A DNA stretch of 30,457 bases from contig JBPCMT010000171.1 in NCBI GenBank assembly GCA_051001995.1, positions 1 through 30,457 on the forward strand, written 5' to 3'. Within the stretch, counting starts at the first letter, position 1; each line of letters begins with the position of its first letter. Shown piece by piece: positions 15,736-22,693 of this stretch. The stretch comes from CAWEHQ01 sp051001995 (GTDB lineage Bacteria > Actinomycetota > Thermoleophilia > Solirubrobacterales > Thermoleophilaceae). Under the pieces are notes generated by a model. That model was not told where the DNA came from. It saw only the letters and a list, made by a program, of their open reading frames with translations, and did no database searches. A program made the position numbers and the translations under genes.

Positions 15736-17088
15736 TCACTTGGATCGGTCGGGAGCTAACGATTCGAGGCGACGGCGCAACTCGAGGATCGTCCGGGCTG
15801 CATCGGACCCTTCGTCGAGCTCGCGCGTGATTCTGCGGTGAGCATGGAGGACGGTCGAGTGGTTGCGACCGCCGAACTCGGCGCCGATGGTGGGCAGGCT
15901 GGCGCCGGTGAGCTCGCGCGTCAGGTACATCGCCACCTGGCGTGCGAATGCGTTCGATGGTCGCCGATCGTGATCGGTGAGTACCTGAAGGTTGATTCCG
16001 AACGCTGAGGCGGTCAGGGACTGGATCTCGGCCACCGTCGTTTTGCCGGTACGCCGCTGTGGGTGTGAGCCACCCAGGAGTCTGCTCGCAAGGGCCGGCG
16101 ACGGGCGCTCGCCATGGAGAGAAGCGTGGGCGACAAGTCGGATCAACGCGCCCTCGAGCGCGCGAACGCTCGACGAAACCTGCTCTGCAACCTCTCGTAG
16201 GGTCGCGTCGTCGAATCCCGCAACGCCATCGAGTGCCGTGCGCTTGCGCAGAATCGCGAGCCGGACATCGACGGACGGCGGCTCGATCGAGGCCACGAGC
16301 CCGGATGCGAAGCGCTCCACGAGGCGACGCTCGAGCGCTCCCATCTCGGGTGGCGGACGATCGCTTGACACCACGAGCTGGCACCCCGTCTCGTACAGGG
16401 CGTTGAACGTGTGAAAGAACTCCTCCTGCGTCCGCACCTTGTCGGCGAGAAACTGGACGTCGTCGATCAGCAGCACGTCGACGTCGCGAAACGACTCCCT
16501 GAACTGCTCGACGCTCCCGCCGCGGACGGCCGTGACGAACGCTGTCGTGAACTCGTCCGACGTGGCGTAGCGAGCGACGATCGTGCCTCCGAAGCGGCGC
16601 AGGTAGTTGCCGATCGCGTGAAGCAGATGCGTCTTGCCAAGACCCGGCGAGCCGTGGAGGAAGAGCGGGTTGTAGGCCTGCGCAGGCTGCTCTGCCACCG
16701 CCAGTGCCGCGGCGTGCGCCAACCGGTTTCCGTCGCCGATCACGAACTGGTCGAAGGTGTACTTCGGGTTCAGCGCCGGCGCTCGGAGCGCACCCGCGGT
16801 CGCCCCCCTGGCCGTCGGGGGTGGAGACGACGGTGACCAATCGTCGGCCACGACGCTGACCGCCACGGGAGCACCGAAGACTCGGGCGGCGGCCTCGCGC
16901 AGCAGCGGCGCGTAGCGTTCCTGGACGAGCGTGCGTGTGTGGCGCGGCGCCTGGACGTAGATCGTGTCGCGGTCGCGCCCGGCGACCTGCAGCGATTCAA
17001 GCCAGAGGTGAAACGTGAGGCCGGTCACCGAGCTCCGGAGCTCCGCCTGGATCTCGCGCCAGCGTTCCTGGAGCTCGTCTGGGGGCAT
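15736..17088 (-). CDS. dnaA: Chromosomal replication initiator protein DnaA
   Basis: Binds DnaA boxes and melts oriC. From the ATG at 17088 the protein has 450 residues: domain I begins directly (M-P-P-D-E-L-Q-E-R-W), a Ser/Pro/Ala linker spans about 82-105, the AAA+ domain follows with F-I/V-I-G-D-G-N-R-L-A-H-A-A, Walker A G-S-P-G-L-G-K-T (146-153) and Walker B L-L-I-D-D (206-210), and domain IV closes with the DnaA signature at 406-420. That signature reads G-G-R-N-H-S-T-V-L-H-A, with Asn where most DnaA have Asp and Ser for the first Thr. Other starts in frame: TTG 17094, which has GGAGG 8 bases upstream, and ATG 17127, which has no ribosome binding site. The linker (domain II) is short. 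Confidence 0.97.
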   Translation of the reverse strand: MPPDELQERWREIQAELRSSVTGLTFHLWLESLQVAGRDRDTIYVQAPRHTRTLVQERYAPLLREAAARVFGAPVAVSVVADDWSPSSPPPTARGATAGALRAPALNPKYTFDQFVIGDGNRLAHAAALAVAEQPAQAYNPLFLHGSPGLGKTHLLHAIGNYLRRFGGTIVARYATSDEFTTAFVTAVRGGSVEQFRESFRDVDVLLIDDVQFLADKVRTQEEFFHTFNALYETGCQLVVSSDRPPPEMGALERRLVERFASGLVASIEPPSVDVRLAILRKRTALDGVAGFDDATLREVAEQVSSSVRALEGALIRLVAHASLHGERPSPALASRLLGGSHPQRRTGKTTVAEIQSLTASAFGINLQVLTDHDRRPSNAFARQVAMYLTRELTGASLPTIGAEFGGRNHSTVLHAHRRITRELDEGSDAARTILELRRRLESLAPDRSK

Positions 17089-17173
17089 GCGCAAGCGACC
17101 AGCCTCCACCGGTGTGTCGCGAATCATTGAGAGGGAGGGGCCGCCCCGAAGCTCACGGCCCGTCGGCGCGCCG

Positions 17174-17179
17174 AGTGTA
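17174..17179 (-). promoter_or_regulatory. Possible dnaA -10 element
   Basis: TACACT on the minus strand fits TANNNT and lies about 85 bases before the preferred dnaA start. The -35 position (CGAGGA at 17-base spacing) is poor. The 17128-17392 gap separates dnaA from the oppositely transcribed rpmH and must hold both promoters; no DnaA-box-like sequence for autoregulation was seen in it. Confidence 0.35.
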
Positions 17180-17315
17180 CAACCGCCGTTGCGCCCTCCT
17201 CGCCACCATGCGCCACGCCGCAAAGGACGTGCGCGCAATTCGCGGAGAAAGCAATCCGGGCTGCGACTAGGGTGCGACGCCCGCGCGCGAGGTCGTGTAT
17301 CGGCCCACACTTCCG

Positions 17316-17357
17316 CTCGGGGATGCATCCCGAGCAGGCTCGGGCCAGCCCTATACT
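17316..17357 (+). promoter_or_regulatory. rpmH promoter with overlapping inverted repeats
   Basis: TATACT at 17352-17357, 35 bases before the rpmH ATG, is the best -10 in the window; no consensus -35 is present. Upstream lie three alternating arms: CTCGGGGATG (17316-17325), CATCCCGAG (17326-17334) and CTCGGG (17339-17344). The middle arm can pair with either neighbour (palindrome centred at 17325/17326, or a 6-bp hairpin with loop CAGG), so the -35 region is a likely protein-binding site. Confidence 0.5.
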
Positions 17358-17392
17358 CGGCATCCTGGGCCTCTCAGCCGCGGCTTGACTCG

Positions 17393-17527
17393 ATGAAGCG
17401 CACCTACCAGCCGAAGAAGCGCAAGCGTGCCCGTACGCATGGGTTTCGCGCGCGCTCGCGTACCCGCTCGGGCCGCCGCATGCTTAGGCGCAAGCGGGCG
17501 AAGGGCCGCCACCGGTTGACCCCCTAG
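17393..17527 (+). CDS. rpmH: 50S ribosomal protein L34
   Basis: Forty-four residues, normal length, starting M-K-R-T-Y-Q-P-K-K-R-K-R-A-R-T-H-G-F and ending G-R-H-R-L-T-P. The family pattern (K-R-T-x-Q-P, H-G-F-R-x-R, G-R-x-x-L-x-x-R-R-x-K-G-R) is complete, apart from a usual Thr/Ser variation. L34 is a small, highly basic large-subunit protein. Nearly all bacteria have rpmH next to rnpA, with dnaA divergent, exactly as here. The ATG lies 35 bases after a TATACT -10. An older in-frame start far upstream (17015) is rejected because it crosses the promoter and dnaA. Confidence 0.98.
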   Translation: MKRTYQPKKRKRARTHGFRARSRTRSGRRMLRRKRAKGRHRLTP

Positions 17528-17587
17528 ATGGCTGGTCTCACGACCCCGCCCGCGCGGGCCCCCGCGGCCGTGGGATCAACCATCTGA
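17526..17587. other. Imperfect long inverted repeat between rpmH and rnpA
   Basis: AGATGG (17526-17531) and CCATCT (17580-17585) form the outer arms; after a two-base mismatch GGTC pairs with GATC with one wobble, and CAC pairs with GTG further in. The centre is GC-rich with CCCGCGCGGG. In mRNA this would fold just before the rnpA start and could separate strong rpmH from weaker rnpA translation. It also carries ATCAACCATCT, seen before the gene at 5335. Confidence 0.4.
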
Positions 17588-17589
17588 CC

Positions 17590-18003
17590 ATGACCGGCCA
17601 CCAGCGGCGGGCCGGGAGGGCCCGCAGCGGCCGGCCGGCTGGCGGACGGCTCAGGCGAAGCGCGGACTTCGACCGCGTCTACCGTCACGGGCGCTCGCAC
17701 GCCAACCGCTACCTCGTGATGTACGCGTTCCCACGCGCCGAGGGCGGGGATGATCCGCGCCTGGGCGTCGCGGTCGGGCGCAAGGTCGGCGGTGCGGTCG
17801 AGCGCAACCGCGTGAAGCGGCTGCTGCGCGAGGCGTTCAGCGTGGTCTCGCCGAGGCTACCGCGGGACTTCGACTTCGTGCTGGTGGCGCGCCCTGACGC
17901 GGGGTCGCTCGCGCGCGATCGCGGTGAGCCCGGGATCGAGCGGGCGCTGCGTGAGCTGATCGCGGAGGCCGGCCTCGGCACCACCGGCGACGAGCATGAG
18001 TAG
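17590..18003 (+). CDS. rnpA: Ribonuclease P protein component
   Basis: Protein subunit of RNase P, which with the RNA subunit matures tRNA 5' ends. The 137-residue protein has a basic leader of about 20 residues, then L-R-R-S-A-D-F-D-R-V-Y-R-H-G-R (the conserved start of the fold), R-L-G-V-A-V-G-R-K-V-G-G-A-V and the hallmark RNR motif E-R-N-R-V-K-R-L-L-R-E-A-F at 71-83. The ATG at 17590 is 62 bases after rpmH and its stop overlaps the yidD start by 8 bases. The basic N-terminal leader could mean that a later start is used, but no better one is visible. Confidence 0.97.
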   Translation: MTGHQRRAGRARSGRPAGGRLRRSADFDRVYRHGRSHANRYLVMYAFPRAEGGDDPRLGVAVGRKVGGAVERNRVKRLLREAFSVVSPRLPRDFDFVLVARPDAGSLARDRGEPGIERALRELIAEAGLGTTGDEHE

Positions 18004-18262
18004 CCTCGTACGGATGCTGGTCACCGCGCCGATCCGGCTCTACCAGCGGTTCATGTCGCCGGTACTCGCACCGCGATGCCGGTACTACCCGACCTGCTCG
18101 GACTATGCGGTGCGGTCGATCGAGCGCTTCGGCATACTTAGGGGGAGCGTCCTCGCGGCCTGGCGGCTCCTGCGGTGCAACCCGCTGAGCCGCGGCGGGT
18201 TCGACTACCCCGAGGACCAGCGGCTCTTTTACCGGCGCGGAGCCGCCTCTCACACGCCATGA
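17996..18262 (+). CDS. yidD: Membrane protein insertion efficiency factor YidD
   Basis: An 88-residue YidD (DUF37) protein that helps YidC insert membrane proteins; probably an amphipathic peripheral membrane protein. It has the family core: P-I-R-L-Y-Q-R-F-M-S-P, C-R-Y-Y-P-T-C-S-D-Y-A-V-R-S-I, and L-R-C-N-P-L-S-R-G-G-F-D-Y, with the conserved cysteines. It overlaps rnpA by 8 bases and its stop overlaps the yidC ATG (ATGA), so the three are translationally coupled. Confidence 0.97.
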   Translation: MSSLVRMLVTAPIRLYQRFMSPVLAPRCRYYPTCSDYAVRSIERFGILRGSVLAAWRLLRCNPLSRGGFDYPEDQRLFYRRGAASHTP

Positions 18263-19125
18263 CTCCAATCGCCCTCGCACCGCAGTTCCTGATCGACGCA
18301 TGCGACGCGATCCTCCAGTTCTTCCACGATCAGGTCGGCTTCGGCTGGGGGCTGTCGATCATCGCGATGACCGTCGCGATCCGAGTGGCGATTCTGCCGC
18401 TCACCTTCAAGGGCGTGAAGGGGATGCAGGAGATGCAGCGCCTCCAGCCGGAGATGAAGCGGATCCAGGAGCGCTACAAGGCCGACAAGCAGCGCATGCA
18501 GCAGGAGGTGATGAAGCTCTACCAGGAGCACCAGGTCAACCCGCTCAGCTCATGCCTCCCGCTGCTCCTCCAGATCCCGTTCTTCATCGCGCTGTTCGAC
18601 CTGCTCCGGAACGACCCGGAGATCGAGGGCGAGCCCTTCCTCTTCATTCCCGACCTCGGCTCCGAGGCGACCGGCGCGGTGCTGGTCACGCTGATCGTCC
18701 TCTACATCGCCACCCAGCTCGGCGCGAGCCTCGTGACGCTTGTGAGCGCGGACAAGACCCAGCGCCGGATCTTCCTGGCGCTGCCGTTCGTGTTCGTCCT
18801 CTTCATCCTCAACTTCCCCGCCGGCCTGATCGTGTACTGGATCACCACGAACATCTGGACCGTCGGGCAGCAGCTGGTCGTGAAGAAGCTCTACCCCAAG
18901 CCCGAGCCGTTCGAGACGAAGGACGGCGACGGTGCCGCCGCCAAGCCTGCTCACGGCAAGCCGGCGACGCAGGCGGCCCTCGTCGACGACGGCGCGGGCG
19001 ATGGAAAGCCCGGTCGCAGGGCGACGGCAACGGTCGCCGCCGCTTCCGGGAACGGCGGCCCCCGCAAGGCTCCCCCGCCTCCCTCCCCGCGCAAGAAGAA
19101 GAAGCGCTCCGGCCGACGCAGATGA
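18259..19125 (+). CDS. yidC: Membrane protein insertase YidC (Gram-positive/SpoIIIJ type)
   Basis: Inserts and folds inner-membrane proteins, alone or with Sec. I start it at ATG 18259, 28 codons inside a longer frame, because it overlaps the yidD stop (ATGA) and gives a standard 288-residue form without the large periplasmic domain of proteobacteria. Features: first helix about 30-50 with the groove arginine R42 (A-I-R-V-A-I-L-P-L-T-F-K), a cytoplasmic coiled hairpin about 52-95, then helices at about 98-117, 138-160, 170-187 and 187-207. The cytoplasmic tail of about 80 residues is low-complexity and ends in a run of Lys/Arg (K-K-K-K-R-S-G-R-R-R), which in other YidC proteins contacts the ribosome. 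Jag follows with an ATGA overlap. Confidence 0.97.
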   Translation: MTPIALAPQFLIDACDAILQFFHDQVGFGWGLSIIAMTVAIRVAILPLTFKGVKGMQEMQRLQPEMKRIQERYKADKQRMQQEVMKLYQEHQVNPLSSCLPLLLQIPFFIALFDLLRNDPEIEGEPFLFIPDLGSEATGAVLVTLIVLYIATQLGASLVTLVSADKTQRRIFLALPFVFVLFILNFPAGLIVYWITTNIWTVGQQLVVKKLYPKPEPFETKDGDGAAAKPAHGKPATQAALVDDGAGDGKPGRRATATVAAASGNGGPRKAPPPPSPRKKKKRSGRRR

Positions 19126-19796
19126 TGGCCGACCGCCTGGCGGAGGCCGAGGGGGCGACACTCGGAGAGGCGAAGTGGGCGGCGGTCAAGGCGCTCGAGC
19201 GTCGCTTCCCCGGAATCGACGCGGAGGACGTGCGCTTCGAGATCCTCACCGAGGACGACGCCGGCGCGGAGATCCCGGCACGCGTGCGGGCGGAGGCGGA
19301 CGTCGACGCGTGGCGGGTGCGCTCGGCGACGCTGCCCGACGAACCCGCTGAACGCGTCCGCCAGCTCGTTGGCCGGGTCGTCGGCGGACTCGGTCTTCGC
19401 GCGAGCGTGGACACGGAGGAGACGGCGGACGAGATCCGCGCGACGGTCAATGGCGAGGACCTCGGCCTCCTGATCGGCCGTCACGGCTCGACGATCGACG
19501 CAGTGCAGTACCTGGCCGGACGCAGCGCCTTCCGTGGCGACGCCGAGCGCAAGCGAGTCGTGGTCGACGCCGCGGGCTACCGTGAACGACGCGAGGCTCA
19601 GCTGCGCAGGGCGGCGGACCGAGCCGCCGAGGACGCGCTCTCGTTCGGTCGGCCGGTCGAGCTCGAGCCGATGGGAGCGTACGAGCGCAAGACCGTCCAC
19701 GAGTACCTCAAGGAACGCACGGACGTGGAGACCTACAGCGAGGGCGACGAGCCCGACCGGCGGCTCGTAGTGAGTCCCGTCGCCCCGAGCGGCTGA
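19122..19796 (+). CDS. jag: KH-R3H RNA-binding protein Jag (SpoIIIJ-associated/KhpB)
   Basis: A 224-residue RNA-binding partner of the yidC operon. Residues about 10-45 resemble the Jag N-terminal domain (L-G-E-A-K-W-A-A-V-K-A-L-E); the KH domain centres on L-L-I-G-R-H-G-S-T-I-D-A-V-Q (GxxG at 119-122); the R3H domain is at about 160-218 with R189 and H193 in E-R-K-T-V-H-E-Y-L. In other bacteria KhpB/Jag binds many mRNAs and sRNAs and affects cell elongation; here inferred only. The ATG at 19122 overlaps the yidC stop; a second ATG directly follows it. Forty bases separate its stop from rsmG, and a parS-like site lies in that gap. Confidence 0.95.
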   Translation: MMADRLAEAEGATLGEAKWAAVKALERRFPGIDAEDVRFEILTEDDAGAEIPARVRAEADVDAWRVRSATLPDEPAERVRQLVGRVVGGLGLRASVDTEETADEIRATVNGEDLGLLIGRHGSTIDAVQYLAGRSAFRGDAERKRVVVDAAGYRERREAQLRRAADRAAEDALSFGRPVELEPMGAYERKTVHEYLKERTDVETYSEGDEPDRRLVVSPVAPSG

Positions 19797-19827
19797 CAGG
19801 CTGCGACGAGCTGCCGCGCCGCGGGCA

Positions 19828-19845
19828 CCGTTTGACGTGAAACGG
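19828..19845. promoter_or_regulatory. Candidate parS centromere site
   Basis: The 18 bases CCGTTTGACGTGAAACGG form an inverted repeat with one mismatched pair. The core GTTTGACGTGAAAC matches 13 of 14 positions of the ParB-binding consensus GTTTCACGTGAAAC. parB lies 1.6 kb downstream and the origin 2-4 kb upstream, where parS sites cluster in other bacteria. The site overlaps the GTG start codon of rsmG (19837-19839). Confidence 0.65.
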
Positions 19846-20574
19846 GGGTCCTGGATCGCTGAGCGATCCGGCGTCGAGCGGTCGCTCGCCGCCAGCGGGC
19901 GGCGCTTCGGGCTAGGTGGCCTCGAGCTGGAGCGGCTGCGGGCCCTGATCGCGGCGCTCGCCGCCGAGCCGCACGCGCCCACCGCGGTGCGGGATCCGGT
20001 CGAGATCGCCGATCGGCACGTGGCCGCCGCCCTCGCGGCGCTGGAGCTCGAGAGCGTCCGCGCCGCCCGCCGGATCGTGGACGTCGGCTCCGGCGCCGGG
20101 TTTCCGGGTCTTCCGCTGGCCATCGCGCTGCCGGCGGCGTGGATCGACCTGCTCGAGGCGTCGCGGCGCAAGTGCCGGGTGATCGAGCGCCTGATCGCCG
20201 CAGCCACCGTGTCCAATGCGCGAGCGGTCGCGACCCGCGCGGAGACCTGGGCCGATGGCGAGGGTCGCGACGCCTACGACCTGGTGACGGTCCGCGCCGT
20301 CGCCGGCCTGGCCGTGCTCGTCGAGTATGCGGCGCCGCTGCTGCGCCCGGGCGGGGTGCTGGTCGCCTGGAAGGGGCGCCGGGAGGCCGCCGAGGAGAGG
20401 GCGGGCGCCGCCGCCGCCGCCACGGTCGGGCTGGGCCCGGTCGAGGTGATCGGCGTGAAGCCGTTTCCGACCGCACATGACCACCACCTTCACGTCTTCG
20501 CGAAGGTGAGCACGACGCCGCCTGGGTTCCCGCGACGACCGGGACGGGCCGCCAAGCGCCCTCTCGGCCACTGA
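19837..20574 (+). CDS. rsmG: 16S rRNA (guanine-527-N7)-methyltransferase RsmG (GidB)
   Basis: Methylates N7 of G527 (E. coli numbering) in 16S rRNA with S-adenosylmethionine; loss gives low-level streptomycin resistance in other bacteria. The 245-residue protein has the Rossmann SAM loop I-V-D-V-G-S-G-A-G-F-P-G at about 80-91, the preceding D-P-V-E-I-A-D-R-H (the usual R-x-x-x-x-H-x-x-D/S region) and the later Y-D-L-V-T-V-R-A-V-A-G and L-L-R-P-G-G-V-L-V-A-W-K-G. The GTG at 19837 has no Shine-Dalgarno sequence and sits inside a parS-like palindrome; the next plausible starts are well inside the protein. The C-terminal 25 residues are basic and variable. It belongs to the rpmH-parB cluster. Confidence 0.95.
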   Translation: MKRGSWIAERSGVERSLAASGRRFGLGGLELERLRALIAALAAEPHAPTAVRDPVEIADRHVAAALAALELESVRAARRIVDVGSGAGFPGLPLAIALPAAWIDLLEASRRKCRVIERLIAAATVSNARAVATRAETWADGEGRDAYDLVTVRAVAGLAVLVEYAAPLLRPGGVLVAWKGRREAAEERAGAAAAATVGLGPVEVIGVKPFPTAHDHHLHVFAKVSTTPPGFPRRPGRAAKRPLGH

Positions 20575-20580
20575 GCTCAG

Positions 20581-20654
20581 CCGACCGGACTCCGAGGCCC
20601 TCTGCCGTCGGTCGGCCCGGACCGGAGGAAGGAGGCTCCGGTTCGGCGGCGAAC
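20581..20654. other. Hairpins in the rsmG-parA gap
   Basis: Three inverted repeats fit in 75 bases: CCGACCG (20581-20587) with CGGTCGG (20609-20615); ACCGGAG (20621-20627) with CTCCGGT (20636-20642), loop GAAGGAGG; and GTTCG (20641-20645) with CGAAC (20650-20654). The last two share two bases and so compete. They could end the upstream transcript or control parA. The middle loop displays a Shine-Dalgarno-like GAAGGAGG with no start codon at usable distance. Confidence 0.4.
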
Positions 20655-20705
20655 GAGTCTGGCGGGGGGCGATTCCGACCGCTTCCGCGATTACCGTCGC
20701 GGGCG

Positions 20706-21464
20706 ATGGGCACGATCTACGCGATCGCAAACCAGAAGGGCGGCGTGGGCAAGACCACGACCGCCGTGAACCTCGGCGCCTGTACGGCCGAGGCCGGTAC
20801 CCGGACGCTCCTCGTGGACCTCGATCCGCAATGCAACGCGACCACGGCTCTCGGCCTCCCGCGCGATTCGAGCCCGAGCGTCTACGACTGCTTGAGCGGC
20901 CAGGGCGCTCTCGACGCAGCCGCACGGCCCAGCCCTGTGGACGACCTGTGGATAGTCCCGTCCACACCCGAGCTCGCCGGCGCGAGCGTGGAGCTCCCGC
21001 GGATGCCGGGGTCGGAGAATCGCCTGCGCGAGGCGCTCGGGTCGGTGCGCGAGGAGTTCGAGCTCGTCCTGCTCGACTGCCCGCCGGCCCTGGGTCCACT
21101 GACCGTGAACGCGCTCGTGGCGGCGGACCGCGTGATCGTCCCTGTCCAGACCGAGTACTTAGCGCTCGAAGGACTCGCCGGCCTGCTGGACACGCTTTCG
21201 CTCATCCAGCGCGAGCTCAACCCGCGGCTGACCGTCGCGGGCATGATTCTCACGATGCACGACGGGCGAACGCGGCTGGCGCAGGACGTCGAGCGCGAGG
21301 TTCGCGAGCACTTCCCCGACCTTGTCTTCGACACCGTGATCCCGCGCAACGTTCGCGTCGGCGAGGCGCCGAGCTTCGGGGTCCCCGTATCGCGACACGA
21401 CCCGGCCTGCTCGGGTGCGCGCGCCTACGCCGACCTGGCGAGGGAGGTCGCCGCCCGTGGCTGA
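20706..21464 (+). CDS. parA: Chromosome-partitioning ATPase ParA (Soj)
   Basis: A 252-residue Walker-type ATPase that binds DNA non-specifically when ATP-bound and moves ParB-parS complexes after replication. The deviant Walker A is K-G-G-V-G-K-T-T at 11-18, with the signature lysine; then L-L-V-D-L-D-P-Q-C-N (Walker A' region) and L-V-L-L-D-C-P-P-A-L-G (Walker B); the C-terminal part has V-I-P-R-N-V-R-V-G-E-A-P-S-F-G. It lacks the N-terminal HTH of plasmid ParA, as chromosomal Soj proteins do. Its stop overlaps the parB start by 8 bases. A tight group of DnaA-box-like sequences lies in its reading frame at 20936-20966. Confidence 0.97.
   Translation: MGTIYAIANQKGGVGKTTTAVNLGACTAEAGTRTLLVDLDPQCNATTALGLPRDSSPSVYDCLSGQGALDAAARPSPVDDLWIVPSTPELAGASVELPRMPGSENRLREALGSVREEFELVLLDCPPALGPLTVNALVAADRVIVPVQTEYLALEGLAGLLDTLSLIQRELNPRLTVAGMILTMHDGRTRLAQDVEREVREHFPDLVFDTVIPRNVRVGEAPSFGVPVSRHDPACSGARAYADLAREVAARG
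20936..20966. promoter_or_regulatory. Cluster of three DnaA-box-like sites inside parA
   Basis: TGTGGACGA (20936-20944) and TGTGGATAG (20947-20955) stand in the same direction, 11 bases apart; CCGTCCACA (20958-20966) is the same motif inverted. Measured against the E. coli box TGTGGATAA they score 7, 8 and 6 of 9; the first two fit the looser streptomycete form TGTGGAYRR. They are denser here than anywhere else I saw. All lie in coding sequence, so coincidence is possible. Confidence 0.35.
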
Positions 21465-22368
21465 GGGCGGCTCCTCGAGCTGGCCGACGGGCTCCCAGCC
21501 GCGCGGCATCGGCCGCGGGCTGGCCGCCATCCTGCCGCGCTCCCAGGCGGCTACCGACGGGTTTAGGGAACTGCCGCTCGAGCTCGTGACCCCGAACCCT
21601 GACCAGCCGCGCCGGGAGTTCGACGGCGAGGCGCTGCTGGCGCTCGCGGAATCGATCAAGGCGCGTGGCCTGCTCCAGCCGATCGTCGTGAGGGCGCTCG
21701 CCGGGGGCACGTACGAGCTTCTCGCCGGCGAGCGCAGACTGCGGGCGTCGCGCCTCGCCGGGCTCGACCGCCTCCCGGCGATCGTGCGCCAGGCGCAGGA
21801 GTCCGAGCGCCTCGAGCTGGCGTTGATCGAGAACATGGTGCGCGAGGATCTCAACCCGGTCGACTCGGCCCGCGCCTGCGCGACGCTCGTGCAGGACCTC
21901 GGCGTGACCAAGGAGGAGCTCGGCCGCCGCCTCGGTCGCAGTCGTGTGGCGATCTCGAACCTGGTGCGGCTGCTCGACCTGCCCGACGAGGCACTGGCGT
22001 TGCTCGAGTCGCGCGAGCTCACCGAGGGCCACGGGCGGGCGGTCCTGATGTGCAGGGATCAATCGCAGCGGCGGGACCTCGCACGCGCCGCGGTCGCGGG
22101 GGGCTGGTCGGTTCGGGAGACCGAACGGCGCGCGAAGGCGGTCGCCGATCGGGCCCCGGCGCCGAACGCCGGACGAGGCGGTCCAGTGCCGCTTCACCCC
22201 GACCTCGCCGACGCCCTCGGCGCGGCTGAGGACGCGCTGACCGCCGCCCTGGGCCGTGGCGTGCGGATCCGTCCACGCGGCGATGGGGTTCGGGTCGAGT
22301 TCGACCTCGAGGATCCGCGCGAGGGGATCGAGCTCGCCGAGCGGATCCTGCGCCGCGCCGCGGCCTGA
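21457..22368 (+). CDS. parB: Chromosome-partitioning protein ParB (Spo0J)
   Basis: Binds parS and spreads as a CTP-dependent sliding clamp. I use GTG 21457, overlapping the parA stop by 8 bases; this gives 303 residues and puts the ParA-contacting basic leader (P-R-G-I-G-R-G-L-A-A-I-L) at 15-26. The ParB/Srx CTP-binding domain has N-P-D-Q-P-R-R-E-F, G-E-R-R-L-R-A (91-97) and E-N-M-V-R-E-D-L-N-P (125-134); the HTH that reads parS spans about 150-172 (T-K-E-E-L-G-R-R-L-G-R-S-R-V-A-I-S-N); a short C-terminal dimerisation domain follows after a linker. A parS-like target lies 1.6 kb upstream at the rsmG start. Confidence 0.96.
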   Translation: MAEGGSSSWPTGSQPRGIGRGLAAILPRSQAATDGFRELPLELVTPNPDQPRREFDGEALLALAESIKARGLLQPIVVRALAGGTYELLAGERRLRASRLAGLDRLPAIVRQAQESERLELALIENMVREDLNPVDSARACATLVQDLGVTKEELGRRLGRSRVAISNLVRLLDLPDEALALLESRELTEGHGRAVLMCRDQSQRRDLARAAVAGGWSVRETERRAKAVADRAPAPNAGRGGPVPLHPDLADALGAAEDALTAALGRGVRIRPRGDGVRVEFDLEDPREGIELAERILRRAAA

Positions 22369-22465
22369 GCCGGCCTGGCCGGGTCCGTCCGGCGAGCGCA
22401 CGCTGCTCGATGGCTAACCCCGTGCTCGCCCGGCCGCCGCTCACGTCATCCCGAAACCGACCATC

Positions 22466-22471
22466 TAGAAT
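22466..22471 (+). promoter_or_regulatory. tRNA-Ile -10 element
   Basis: TAGAAT ends 12 bases before the mature tRNA 5' end, so the primary transcript would have a leader of about 5 bases. It is preceded by ACCATC, as at the 5323 promoter. A weak ACGTCA at the -35 distance is the only upstream element seen. Confidence 0.55.
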
Positions 22472-22483
22472 CGCGCGCCGAGC

Positions 22484-22557
<74 letters not shown>

Positions 22558-22572
22558 CAACAGGCGAGTGCC

Positions 22573-22599
22573 GGAAAGCCCCGCAACGCGGGGCTTTCC
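22573..22599 (+). terminator. Hairpin terminator of the tRNA gene
   Basis: A perfect 12-bp stem, GGAAAGCCCCGC, loop AAC, GCGGGGCTTTCC, starting 15 bases after the tRNA. Only a short pyrimidine stretch (CCTTCC) follows, the common high-GC form. CCGG on both outer sides may extend the structure. Confidence 0.85.
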
Positions 22600-22693
22600 C
22601 CTTCCGGCTCGGGGCACGACTTTCCGCCGAGCCGAGCCGGTCACGCGGACCGGGTGCGGTGGATCTGCGCCTGGGGGGCGAGAAACGTCCCCA

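Noticed and set aside
17008..17017. GTGAAACGTG inside dnaA as a second parS
   Set aside because: Only one half of the palindrome is present; the other half (CAGAG) does not match.
17128..17392. dnaA-rpmH gap as the origin
   Set aside because: No sequence close to a DnaA box on either strand and no AT-rich block; it looks like a promoter region only.
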